From: Deltaproteobacteria bacterium
Lineage (GTDB): Bacteria; Myxococcota_A; UBA9160; SMWR01
Reading direction: 5' to 3'
Assembly: GCA_019313605.1 (NCBI GenBank)
Contig: JAFDAW010000041.1
Coordinates: 1-13,449 of the forward strand
Length of the DNA stretch: 13,449 nucleotides
The position numbers and the translations under genes were made by a program. Every line of letters starts with the position of its first letter. Within the stretch, counting starts at the first letter, position 1. Positions 1 through 6,815 of this stretch are shown in pieces. The notes beneath the pieces are model-generated. The model made no database searches and was not told where the DNA came from. It saw only the letters and a list, made by a program, of their open reading frames with translations.

Positions 1-504
1 GCGATCGCCTTCGAGGAAGACGACGCCGGAGAGATCGCCCGCATGCTTCCGATGCCCACTTTTGCCTTCGAAAAGATCCAATGGTACGAGACCGTTCGCT
101 TTCACCAGGTGCTACTCGGCGCCTGTCTGTTGGTGTTCGTCATCCGGCTCGTTCGAGCGTTTACGGGGCGCAAGAACTCGCCCGAGAGAACCGTTCTCGA
201 GCGCTGGAGCCACAGGGCGGCCAACGCACTCTCGATCCTCAACCTGGTGTTCGCGGCCTGGTTCCTCGTCATGATCGCGCAGGCGATGGAGACCTATCTT
301 TTCCCGGATAGTGTGGCGGTGCTGTTGATTCTGCCGATTCTTTCGGCGCTGCTTTCGGCGGTGCTCGTGGTGCTCGCGGCGGCCTCCTGGGCGAAAGGTG
401 ATGGAAAGGTCAAGAATCGCGTGTACGCTTCGATGTTCAGCGGCGTCTCCGTCGCATTCGTTTTGTTCCTGGGCTACTGGAACCTCCTGGGCTGGAACTA
501 CTGA
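1..504 (+). CDS. C-terminal membrane region of a probable serine hydrolase (5' partial)
   Basis: The reading frame is open from the first base of the window with no stop upstream, so this is the end of a longer gene; the first ATG inside (position 43) need not be its start. The visible 167 residues begin with a short soluble stretch (AIAFEEDDAGEIARM), then FEKIQWYET, then about four hydrophobic helices at roughly residues 38-51, 76-97, 103-127 and 144-162, ending in WNLLGWNY. The layout of an acidic end of a catalytic domain, an F-x-K/R-x-x-WYE motif and a four-helix tail resembles beta-lactamase-like (class C/PBP-fold) serine hydrolases that carry a C-terminal membrane domain. The catalytic domain lies outside the window, so the assignment rests on remembered similarity of the tail alone. 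It reads away from the minus-strand operon and looks functionally separate from it. Confidence 0.5.
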   Translation, partial: AIAFEEDDAGEIARMLPMPTFAFEKIQWYETVRFHQVLLGACLLVFVIRLVRAFTGRKNSPERTVLERWSHRAANALSILNLVFAAWFLVMIAQAMETYLFPDSVAVLLILPILSALLSAVLVVLAAASWAKGDGKVKNRVYASMFSGVSVAFVLFLGYWNLLGWNY

Positions 505-510
505 GTCCGT

Positions 511-603
511 AGGCGGGGACGTTGTTGAATAGGCGGGGACGTTGTTGAATAGTTGAATTCCCGAACTGTGATTCGAGAACTCAACTATTCAACAACGTCC
601 CCG
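511..603. repeat. Tandem 20-bp repeat with a 23-bp perfect inverted repeat (REP-like hairpin)
   Basis: Positions 511-530 and 531-550 are two identical adjacent copies of AGGCGGGGACGTTGTTGAAT. The second copy starts the left arm of a perfect inverted repeat: 534-556 is the exact reverse complement of 581-603, giving a 23-bp stem with a 24-nt loop (557-580). The loop carries a further short match after one mismatch (558-560 with 577-579). The element fills the gap between the membrane-protein stop (504) and the phospholipase D-like gene, and its right arm ends two bases before that gene's ribosome binding site. There is no T-run after the stem, so it is not an ordinary Rho-independent terminator. 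Size, symmetry and position resemble REP/BIME elements mobilised by RAYT-type transposases; no transposase is in the window, so that link is inference. Confidence 0.85.
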
Positions 604-604
604 T

Positions 605-610
605 GAGGGG
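605..610 (+). promoter_or_regulatory. Ribosome binding site that decides the start of the PLD-like gene
   Basis: GAGGGG at 605-610 lies five bases before the ATG at 616. The in-frame GTG at 610 overlaps this Shine-Dalgarno sequence and so cannot use it, which makes 616 the better start. The site begins two bases after the right arm of the 23-bp inverted repeat, so a folded 5' leader could affect translation. Confidence 0.6.
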
Positions 611-615
611 TGGCG

Positions 616-1656
616 ATGAGCGATAGCCATGTGCATTTTGGCGGCCCCGATCGCCCAGTCGGGTTGCTGCGCGATCTACTCGCCGAGCGGATCGCACTCG
701 TTCCCGCGGGCGGGTCGATCGACTGGGTGACCTATTACTTCCGCGATCGCCGGCTCGCCGCTGCACTCGTCGAGGCGCGCGGGCGCGGCGTCGATGTGCG
801 CGTGACGCTCGACGGTCACCCGAGGACACCTCACGCCAACGATGCGGTCATCGAAATGCTCGAGGCCGGACTCGGGGATGGGCTGCGCGTCGTGCGCGGT
901 CGTCTCGATGGCACGCCGCTCGGCAAGATCTCGCGGCCGCGTCTGCACGAGAAGCTCTACTGCTTCTCGCACCCGTCTCCGGCTGCATTCGTCGGATCCT
1001 TTAATCCTTCTGGCGATTCTCCTGAAGCCGAGCCGGAAGTGATCGAGGTGATCGGCGACCACGATCGAGCCCACAACCTGCTCGTCGAACTCCGCGATCC
1101 CAATCTCGTGGGCGATCTCATCGAACACGCGCGGGGTCTTCACACTGCGCGGCACGGCTGCTCCGACCGCTTCGCGGCGAGTGCCAACCGCTGCCTGCGG
1201 CACGGTGGCTATTCGGTCTATTTCTGGCCGCGCGCGCGACGTCATCCGATCATGGAATTGATGCTCGACCTGCAGCGCGGTTCACGTGTTCGCATCGCGG
1301 CTTCCCACTTCAGCGGATCTTCTTCGCTGAGTGGATTCTGCGCACTCGCCGCACGCGGTGTGGAGATCGAGATACTCACGGAATCGACGCACCGGCGCGT
1401 ACCGCTCGAAGTCGAGCAGCGACTGATCCATGCGGGGATCTCGGTGCGCCGCCTGGTCTCCGACGAGTGGATTCCGATGCACGACAAATTTGCGCTCGTA
1501 GAGTCTACGAACCAGAAGTCGACGATCTTCGGCAGCTTCAATTGGTCGGAGCCATCCTACCGGTTCAACCGCGAGATCGGTGTTGCGACCGAAGACGCGC
1601 TGCTCTTTCAGGCGTTTGCGGAGCGCTGGGATCAGTTGGCTGCCGAAGCCGGCTGA
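616..1656 (+). CDS. Phospholipase D-like (HKD) domain protein, cytoplasmic
   Basis: This 346-residue protein has two PLD half-sites. Numbered from ATG 616, the first is H111-x-K113 followed by GSFN at 127-130; the second is H289-x-K291 followed by GSFNWS at 306-311. Each half of the PLD superfamily supplies one HxK...GSxN motif to a shared active site that cleaves phosphodiester bonds through a phospho-histidine intermediate; members act on lipids or nucleic acids. The Asp normally five residues after Lys is Ser118 in the first half and Glu296 in the second, so the motifs are not fully canonical. No signal peptide or membrane helix is visible, so a cytoplasmic location is expected. ATG 616 is preferred over GTG 610 because GAGGGG sits just upstream. 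The gene stands alone, converging on the minus-strand operon with 10 nt between the stops. The substrate cannot be predicted. Confidence 0.85.
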   Translation: MSDSHVHFGGPDRPVGLLRDLLAERIALVPAGGSIDWVTYYFRDRRLAAALVEARGRGVDVRVTLDGHPRTPHANDAVIEMLEAGLGDGLRVVRGRLDGTPLGKISRPRLHEKLYCFSHPSPAAFVGSFNPSGDSPEAEPEVIEVIGDHDRAHNLLVELRDPNLVGDLIEHARGLHTARHGCSDRFAASANRCLRHGGYSVYFWPRARRHPIMELMLDLQRGSRVRIAASHFSGSSSLSGFCALAARGVEIEILTESTHRRVPLEVEQRLIHAGISVRRLVSDEWIPMHDKFALVESTNQKSTIFGSFNWSEPSYRFNREIGVATEDALLFQAFAERWDQLAAEAG

Positions 1657-1671
1657 GGCGAGTCTCTCAGC
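1652..1671. other. Short inverted repeat across two convergent stop codons
   Basis: GCTGAG (1652-1657) and CTCAGC (1666-1671) form a 6-bp stem with an 8-nt loop. The stem contains the stop codon of the PLD-like gene (1654-1656) and that of the MORN gene (1667-1669, complement). The position suits a small two-way terminator, but the stem is short and there is no T-run on either strand, so it may be chance. Confidence 0.25.
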
Positions 1672-2242
1672 GAGGTGTCAACGGGGTCGTGTCTTGCAGG
1701 GGTTCTCCATTCTTCCACACCCCCTCTCGGACGCGGCCATTCGAGTAGGTGTAGACGCCCTTTCCGTGCATCTTGCCGGCGCGAAAACCGCCCACATATT
1801 TTTCGCCGTCAGACCAGATGACGATTCCCTGTCCGCTTTTCTTGTCGTTGAGCCAGTTGCCCTCGTAGATTTCTCCGTTTGGAAATTCGAGGATGCCGTA
1901 GCCGTTGCGCATTCCGTCGCGAAAATTGCCGACATAGCTGCGGCCATCGGGGTAACTGTAGACTCCCTCTCCTTCGATCTTGCCTTTTGTGAATTCACCC
2001 TCGTAGGCCCGCCCATCGGGGAAGGCGAGCTTCCCCTCCCCGTGCATCTTTCCGTTGCGTGTGGGGCCCTCGTAGCGGAGGCCGCCATCCAGAATGACCA
2101 GTACCGTCATTTCACTGAGATCATCGGCAATGGCAGCGTTCGCCGGCGCGAGTGCAGATCCCAGCGCAACACAGAGCGCCGCGAGCCGCGATCGGCGCCC
2201 TCTGCACCAGACCTCGCCCATCGCGAAGATCGCGTTTCGCAT
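1667..2242 (-). CDS. Exported MORN-repeat protein
   Basis: A 191-residue protein with a Sec-type signal: a basic stretch RGRRSR (about 14-19), a hydrophobic core LAALCVALGSALA, and a likely cleavage site after ANA or AIA near residues 36-39. The mature part is almost entirely MORN repeats, about five full copies plus a partial sixth from residue 57 on, each with the pattern YEGxFxxGKxxGxGxxxxPDG (for example YEGEF, YVGNF, YEGNW, YVGGF). MORN repeats form elongated beta-hairpin stacks and usually act as binding or spacing elements; in bacteria their partners are mostly unknown. GGGGAG eight bases before the ATG at 2242 supports this start over the internal Met8. The gene lies 37 nt after the second VWA gene, so it is probably the last gene of the operon and a periplasmic or surface partner of that system. 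Confidence 0.85.
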   Translation of the reverse strand: MRNAIFAMGEVWCRGRRSRLAALCVALGSALAPANAAIADDLSEMTVLVILDGGLRYEGPTRNGKMHGEGKLAFPDGRAYEGEFTKGKIEGEGVYSYPDGRSYVGNFRDGMRNGYGILEFPNGEIYEGNWLNDKKSGQGIVIWSDGEKYVGGFRAGKMHGKGVYTYSNGRVREGVWKNGEPLQDTTPLTPR

Positions 2243-2279
2243 CGTCAGCTCTCCCCGGTGTATCTGGCGCGAGGTGTGA

Positions 2280-3254
2280 TCATAGCCCTACGAAGGTACC
2301 TCCATTTTCGAGACATAGGCGACGCATCAACGAAGAGAAGCGGCGGCTCGTGCGCTGGAATTCGGCATTGTCGATATCGATCGAAAAACCCACCGCGTGC
2401 ACGCGCACGCGGCGCCGGCCACGCGCGTCCGGGCGATTTAGTTGCGCGACGCGGTCGATGACCCTTTGCGCCGATTCGCCCGTGAATTCGTCGCCGAGCA
2501 CGTAGATGCTGATCTCCTTGTCCCAGTCGTGGTAGGTGTCGATCGCCTTTTCGATTCCCTCGACAGGGCTGCTGTTGCTGAACGCGCGCCAACTCGACAG
2601 CTGCTTGAGAATGAGGCGGCGCCGATTGGGTGAGTCCGGAATCCAGCGCCCCGCGTACTGGGTGAACATGTAGTTTCCCATGTCATTCAAGACCTGGATG
2701 CCCTTGACCTTGGGGTAGACGTTGAGGGTTTCTTCGACCTTCTGCAGGACCCTCGGCCAGTTGTAGTTCAGCATACTCCCAGAAGTGTCGATGATGAAGA
2801 TGATGTATTCGCTATCGGCCGGGATGCCAGCCACCGTGCCGTCTGGTGTGGTCCTCCGGTATTGGCGAAGCCGTTCGACTTCCGTAGAAAGTTTTTGTTC
2901 CGCGCGCTTTGCCGCCGCCTGCAGGGCGGCGACCACATCGGCTTCGCTCTCGGTCCCTCTGAGTTGGGCGAGGCGCGCCGCGAGATCGTTCGCTTCGGAC
3001 TCGAGGCGCTCCATTTCGCTCTGGGCCGCGTCCAGTTCGGACTGAAGGGTTTCTGTGTCCTGCTCGACGTCGATGATCTGCGCCTTGAGTTGGGCGATCA
3101 GGGAGATGAGTTCGACCCGCTGTTCCTGGGTGAAAATCGGGTCGTGCACCTTGACGATGACGAGCAGCAGGATCACCGCGCCGAAGCCACAGCAGATACA
3201 GTCGAGGAAAGAAAGCCCCGCGGCTCCCGTATCGCGGCGTTTTTTCCGATTCAC
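2280..3254 (-). CDS. Membrane-anchored VWA protein B with ExbD-like N-terminal helix
   Basis: A 324-residue protein. A basic N-terminus (NRKKRRD) leads into a membrane helix at about 13-36 containing SFLDCICCGFGAVIL (15-29, Asp18). A long charged coiled coil follows (about 41-133), then a von Willebrand A domain (about 148-324). The metal-binding (MIDAS) loop is intact: DTSGS at 156-160 after a hydrophobic strand, with a later Asp255 in YVLGDEF. The topology is N-in with the VWA domain in the periplasm. The start is a choice: TTG 3260 has no usable Shine-Dalgarno sequence, whereas GTG 3254 overlaps the preceding stop as GTGA and has GGA six bases upstream, so 3254 is preferred. VWA domains bind protein ligands through a metal ion. 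With its paralogue and the ExbB-like protein it probably forms a membrane complex; the fit to ExbD/MotB is inference. Confidence 0.88.
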   Translation of the reverse strand: MNRKKRRDTGAAGLSFLDCICCGFGAVILLLVIVKVHDPIFTQEQRVELISLIAQLKAQIIDVEQDTETLQSELDAAQSEMERLESEANDLAARLAQLRGTESEADVVAALQAAAKRAEQKLSTEVERLRQYRRTTPDGTVAGIPADSEYIIFIIDTSGSMLNYNWPRVLQKVEETLNVYPKVKGIQVLNDMGNYMFTQYAGRWIPDSPNRRRLILKQLSSWRAFSNSSPVEGIEKAIDTYHDWDKEISIYVLGDEFTGESAQRVIDRVAQLNRPDARGRRRVRVHAVGFSIDIDNAEFQRTSRRFSSLMRRLCLENGGTFVGL

Positions 3255-4324
3255 GGCCAATCCAACGCCGGGCTGATGAACGAGCCCTGGGTATTGCGCG
3301 ACAACTTCCAGAAGGAGTCGGGCGCGTAGGGGTCACCTTCCATCGCATAGAGGATCACGTTCATCGGTACGCCGCGCGGGAGATTGCGAATCGCTCGACT
3401 GAAATGCTTCAGCCGCTGCTTGCCCGAAACCATGGATTTCTTCGGCGGCGACGCACCCTGGGTTGGGAGGCCATCGACGAGCAGATAGACGTTGTCCGGT
3501 CGAGGATGCATGGTCGCGACGACAGAGAACGCCGAGTGGAGGCTGGTTCCGTCCTTGGGCACGGTTACGCGCAGGCGATCGACCGCCTCATCGAGCACGG
3601 AGCCGTCGCCAACATCGAGCCAGCCGCGGCCCTTCTCACTGAGCAGCGGGGTGGCCTTCGTGTTGAAGGTGTAGATCTGGAATCGGCTGTCTCCCGGAAT
3701 GTTGGCGGTCAGCCAGTCGACGGTCCCGACCACCTGCTGCCACTTCTTCGAGCGAATCTTTTCTTTGTCCGGCAGATAGCGAAGCCGGACGACGTTGACG
3801 ATTGTCGACGCCAGCATGCTCGCCGATGCGTCGACGAGGATCAGGATGTGCCGGCCACCCATGCGCAGGCCGGTCAGGTACTGTCGGTTGCCCTCCGAAA
3901 TGATCGTTCGCGTTTGGCTCCCGTCTTCCTCGGGGATTTCAGCCGCCGCCGCCTTCTTGATGCCTTCGAGTTTGGCGAGCCGTTCCTTTCGTGCCTCGAG
4001 GTCGGCCTTTGCGTCCAGGTAGACGTCCAGTTCGCCTTCGGCAGCGAGGACGTCCTCGCCGAGCCGGTCCTTGATTCCACTTGCCAGCGCTTGCTGATCG
4101 GAGATCTGGGCGAAATCGGCTCGCAACTGAGCGAGCACACGCTCACCGGCCATCGCCAGGCTTTCCAGGCGTAGGCGATTCGACTCGAGACCTTCGAGTT
4201 TCTCGCTGGAATCCTCTTGAATTTTCGCGCTGATGATCATGAAGACGAGGATCACCGCTCCGAACCCGCAGCAGATGCAGTCGAGAAACGAGAGTGCAAA
4301 TGCGTTGACCGGTCTACGGGCCAT
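3251..4324 (-). CDS. Membrane-anchored VWA protein A with ExbD-like N-terminal helix
   Basis: A 357-residue protein built like its downstream neighbour: a short basic N-terminus, a membrane helix at about 10-33 with SFLDCICCGFGAVIL at 12-26 (Asp15), a coiled-coil stretch of about 35-125, then a VWA domain from about 157. The MIDAS residues are present: DASAS at 165-169, Thr260 in DGTSLHSAF, and Asp284 in LLVDGLPTQG. The loop reads DASAS instead of the common DxSGS, still compatible with metal binding. The start ATG overlaps the end of the Hsp70-like gene by 11 nt and has GGTGA six bases upstream. Outside the membrane motif the two VWA proteins are quite different, so they are old paralogues rather than a recent duplication. 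Together with the ExbB/MotA-like protein they are candidates for a heteromeric rod in a proton-driven complex. Confidence 0.88.
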   Translation of the reverse strand: MARRPVNAFALSFLDCICCGFGAVILVFMIISAKIQEDSSEKLEGLESNRLRLESLAMAGERVLAQLRADFAQISDQQALASGIKDRLGEDVLAAEGELDVYLDAKADLEARKERLAKLEGIKKAAAAEIPEEDGSQTRTIISEGNRQYLTGLRMGGRHILILVDASASMLASTIVNVVRLRYLPDKEKIRSKKWQQVVGTVDWLTANIPGDSRFQIYTFNTKATPLLSEKGRGWLDVGDGSVLDEAVDRLRVTVPKDGTSLHSAFSVVATMHPRPDNVYLLVDGLPTQGASPPKKSMVSGKQRLKHFSRAIRNLPRGVPMNVILYAMEGDPYAPDSFWKLSRNTQGSFISPALDWP

Positions 4325-5690
4325 CGTTTTTCACCGCGATCAACCGCGCTTCTTCGGTTGAGCCGACGACTGTAATGCGATCGCCCGAGTGGAGTCGGGT
4401 GCCGGATTCCGCAGAGTTTGCGTTGACCAACACGCTGATACCCTCAGCGCACTCGAGTTGCAGCCCGGCTTCGGAACGTCGAAGTGCGAAGCCCGCGCGC
4501 TCGTCCGCGCTTTCCGCGATGATCTGTAGCCGCCCGGATTCTGCGAAGCGCAGCCTCAGGCTTCTTTCGCCAATCGGGTGGGCGGTATCGCGGATCAGGA
4601 GGTGAGTCGCTTCCGAAACCGAGCCATCCAACTCATCGAATCGCAGCGCGGGAAGTGGGTCTGCGGGCGCTCGCCAACCGACGGATCTGGCCAGGGTCGT
4701 CTGTCCCGGTGTGGAGCGGATGTCACTCGCGCAAGCGAGCGCACCGAGTGCTCCGGCCCCCGCCGAAAGTTCGACGACGCGCACTCCCGCGATCTGGCTG
4801 AGGCGTTCCTTCGCTCCCGGTAGGCGGGCCAATACGGAACCCATCCGTACCGTCAGCCCTCGACCCGGGTGCCGAGCAGCGGACACGCGATCTGCGAGGC
4901 GGTCATAGACGTCCGCGGCCTCGGAGACGATGTCTTGCCTTGCGAGTTGAATGCTCTTGGTCACCCGATCGAGATCGAATTCCACGGTCGCGGATGGCAG
5001 GCTGCCGAAAGCCTCGAGCCAACCCGGAAGCGCATCGAACAGGCGCTGCTCGGTCTTTCCGTCGCTGAGCGGATCGAATCGGGTTTGCGCGATGAAGGCT
5101 GTGGCGATCCGCCGAGCCCAGCGCTCGTGAAGCTGGGCCACTCCGGTCTGGCTCACGGTTTCGAAGGTTTCGGCGACGGCTTCGTCGCCGCTGCCGCGTT
5201 GCGCGTGGCCGATCTGTGTGAGCCCGAATCCGTGCAGCTGGGCTTCGACGTGGATGGAGTCCCAGCCGGGGTAGGGGCGGTGACAAGCCGCAACCGCCGC
5301 GTCGACCAGGCCGGCCACGGGCATCTCGCAAGCGCTCGCAATTCCCAGCAACAAGCTGAGTTTCTCGCGATCGAAGCTGCCGGGAACAGCCAGTAGAACA
5401 TTGTCGGCCGACTCACCGAAGCGTTTCCAGAGTTGGAGGAGCTGTGCGTGTGCGAGGTCCGCGGCGCTCTTCGCGTTCGAGAGTGGCCTCGCAAGCGGGC
5501 CGACGCTGAGATCAGCCCAATAGCGGTTGTTTGCATCACGCGGTCGCAGGCGGCTCGATCGCAGCGCCGCGTCGCCGAACGCGATGCCGTCTCTCGTTTC
5601 GATCGCACAGCCGGGTTCGGTCGCCAACAATCGGTCTGATCGTGCAACCGCGATCGATGCGTCGTTGAGTTCGATGGCGAGGGTCGTCAT
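4314..5690 (-). CDS. Hsp70/actin-fold ATPase-like protein with FHA-like C-terminal domain
   Basis: A 458-residue soluble protein without signal or membrane helices. The N-terminus (LAIELNDASIAVAR, about 4-17) matches a phosphate-1 strand of the actin/Hsp70 fold. NVLLAVPGSFDREK (97-110) followed by ACEMPVAGLVDAAVAA (120-135) matches the Hsp70 pattern of VP-x-x-F, an Ala-rich helix and a strand ending in AA. The phosphate-2 loop, normally DxGGG, is replaced by VEAQLHGFG around 148-156, so ATP binding may be weak or altered. The last 60 residues (SVLVNANSAESGT, then LHSGDRITVVG) resemble the end of an FHA domain. The start at 5690 overlaps the preceding stop as ATGA; the frame stays open further upstream, but that stretch is the antisense-phase reading of the ExbB-like gene. 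It probably acts as a cytoplasmic partner of the membrane complex. YegD-like or divisome FtsA-like proteins are alternatives, less fitting. Confidence 0.75.
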   Translation of the reverse strand: MTTLAIELNDASIAVARSDRLLATEPGCAIETRDGIAFGDAALRSSRLRPRDANNRYWADLSVGPLARPLSNAKSAADLAHAQLLQLWKRFGESADNVLLAVPGSFDREKLSLLLGIASACEMPVAGLVDAAVAACHRPYPGWDSIHVEAQLHGFGLTQIGHAQRGSGDEAVAETFETVSQTGVAQLHERWARRIATAFIAQTRFDPLSDGKTEQRLFDALPGWLEAFGSLPSATVEFDLDRVTKSIQLARQDIVSEAADVYDRLADRVSAARHPGRGLTVRMGSVLARLPGAKERLSQIAGVRVVELSAGAGALGALACASDIRSTPGQTTLARSVGWRAPADPLPALRFDELDGSVSEATHLLIRDTAHPIGERSLRLRFAESGRLQIIAESADERAGFALRRSEAGLQLECAEGISVLVNANSAESGTRLHSGDRITVVGSTEEARLIAVKNDGP

Positions 5691-6517
5691 ACCGGGTCGT
5701 TCGGACCGACCTCCATATGCCTGATCAGGCGGGTTCCGCAGTAATCCTGGGTGTTCAGCACCAGGCGCTCCTGGAGCAGTTGCAGTTGGTGGACGAAGAA
5801 CATCAGAACGAGACTCAGCAGCAGCGCGACGAATGTCGAGTTGAAGGCGACGCCCAGGCTCTGGGTCACACCCGTGATGTCTCCTTCCATTGCCTGGTAG
5901 GCGAGCGCCAATGCCTGGCCGATGCCGCGCACGGTTCCGATGAAACCGATCGACGGGATCGCCCACACGATGTAACGGATCATCGAGAGTTCGGAGTCGA
6001 GTCGTTCGCCCTCTGCCTGGCACAGTGACTCGACGGTGGCCGAAGCGTCCGAGATGCTCCGGCTCGACTCGAAGCGGTGCAAGGCGGCCAGCAAACAGCG
6101 TGGCAGAAATGAGTGAACCACTTTATCGGGCAGTGATCGGATATGCCGATCGAAACTGCGCGCGTCGCTGTAGAGGATCTTGGTCCCCTCCTCTATGGGA
6201 ATCAGGTTCTCGTGAAGCAGCATCCGCTCTCGAATTACGGTCTTTCCCTTGTAGCCGAGGATTGCGAACGCCCAGAGCATCAAGACGAAGCAGGCTTCCT
6301 GCTCGAGATCGCGGATGACCACGTAGACGGAGCGCTCCGGCACGTAGTTTTCTTCCTGCTCGATTCGAATCGCTTGTTGTTCGAGATCTGCGGCGGCAAG
6401 CGGCCGAACGAGTGTGACGTAGACGGCGTGCACGAGAATGATTGCAGCCAGCAACGAGAAGAGTTCGTATACGAACTCGAAGGGAAGTTCTCGTTGGAAG
6501 GGAAATCGAAATCGCAT
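5687..6517 (-). CDS. MotA/TolQ/ExbB-family proton channel protein
   Basis: A 276-residue inner-membrane protein. Membrane helices fall at about 15-37, 72-90, 181-207 and 221-245, with a charged cytoplasmic stretch between the second and third. The family signature is clear: WAIPSIGFIGTVRGIG (185-200) opens the third helix and FNSTFVALLLSLVLMFFVHQ (225-244) forms the fourth. ExbB, TolQ and MotA form pentamers around a dimer of ExbD, TolR or MotB and use the proton gradient to move it. No ExbD, TolR or MotB gene follows; instead come two VWA proteins with an Asp-bearing N-terminal helix. AGAGG six bases before the ATG is a good ribosome binding site, and its first bases share the TAG stop of the preceding gene. 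Membership of the superfamily is certain; the subfamily is not one I can name. Confidence 0.92.
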   Translation of the reverse strand: MRFRFPFQRELPFEFVYELFSLLAAIILVHAVYVTLVRPLAAADLEQQAIRIEQEENYVPERSVYVVIRDLEQEACFVLMLWAFAILGYKGKTVIRERMLLHENLIPIEEGTKILYSDARSFDRHIRSLPDKVVHSFLPRCLLAALHRFESSRSISDASATVESLCQAEGERLDSELSMIRYIVWAIPSIGFIGTVRGIGQALALAYQAMEGDITGVTQSLGVAFNSTFVALLLSLVLMFFVHQLQLLQERLVLNTQDYCGTRLIRHMEVGPNDPV

Positions 6518-6526
6518 GGGCGGCCT

Positions 6527-6802
6527 CTAGATGTTCGTAGGGAAGGAGATGACCGACTCCGCTTCGATCCTCTCGGTTGGCTCGAACGGCTTTGAAATCT
6601 TCTTCGACCGTTTGGCGGGGCTCGGCTTGGCGGCGGTCGGAGTCACCTCGGGAGAATCGCTTGCCGTCTCCTCGATCACTTCTGTCTCACTCTCGTGAGA
6701 TTCAGGCTCGGGTTCATCTGCGCCAGCAAGCCACGAGTGGGAGACCGCGACCAGCGCTACGGCGAGCACTGTGGATGCGATCGCGCAGATCCCGCGCATC
6801 AT
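6527..6802 (-). CDS. Small exported protein with conserved-looking C-terminal tail
   Basis: A 91-residue protein starting at one of two adjacent ATGs (6802 or 6799). An earlier in-frame ATG at 6847 would overlap the upstream gene and add 15 mostly polar residues before the signal, so it is less likely. Residues about 6-27 form a hydrophobic signal or anchor segment. Then comes an acidic, Glu/Ser-rich low-complexity linker, a Pro/Ala/Lys segment (PSPAKRSKK) and the tail FEPTERIEAESVISFPTNI. The linker looks disordered and would span the periplasm; the ordered-looking tail is the likely functional part and I suspect it binds a partner. I recall similar tails on small proteins beside ExbB-like genes but cannot confirm this. 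It lies between the FHA-PEGA-SUMF1 gene and the ExbB-like gene with gaps of 13 and 9 nt, so it is firmly in the operon. Function unknown. Confidence 0.7.
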   Translation of the reverse strand: MMRGICAIASTVLAVALVAVSHSWLAGADEPEPESHESETEVIEETASDSPEVTPTAAKPSPAKRSKKISKPFEPTERIEAESVISFPTNI

Positions 6803-6815
6803 CGAGTGATTGCGC

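Noticed and set aside
511..603. CRISPR array
   Set aside because: Only two directly adjacent copies without spacers, followed by an inverted copy; this is a tandem repeat plus hairpin.
1652..1671. Confident bidirectional terminator
   Set aside because: The stem is only 6 bp and lacks T-runs, so it is listed only as a low-confidence inverted repeat.
1580..2461. Long plus-strand frame of 293 codons
   Set aside because: It is antisense to the MORN gene and the end of VWA B, whose repeats and MIDAS motifs show the minus strand is coding; no recognisable domain in this frame.
3404..4174. Plus-strand frame of 256 codons
   Set aside because: Antisense shadow of VWA protein A in high-GC DNA; no ribosome binding site or domain seen.
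5691..6023. N-terminal extension of the Hsp70-like protein by 111 residues
   Set aside because: It overlaps the ExbB-like gene in another phase, is rich in Arg, Pro and Gly with no domain pattern, and the ATG at 5690 in an ATGA overlap gives a natural start at the first strand of the fold.
5687..6517. Flagellar MotA or the Zorya defence protein ZorA
   Set aside because: No MotB/ZorB with a peptidoglycan-binding domain, no flagellar genes and no ZorC, ZorD or ZorE nearby; the protein lacks the long ZorA cytoplasmic tail.
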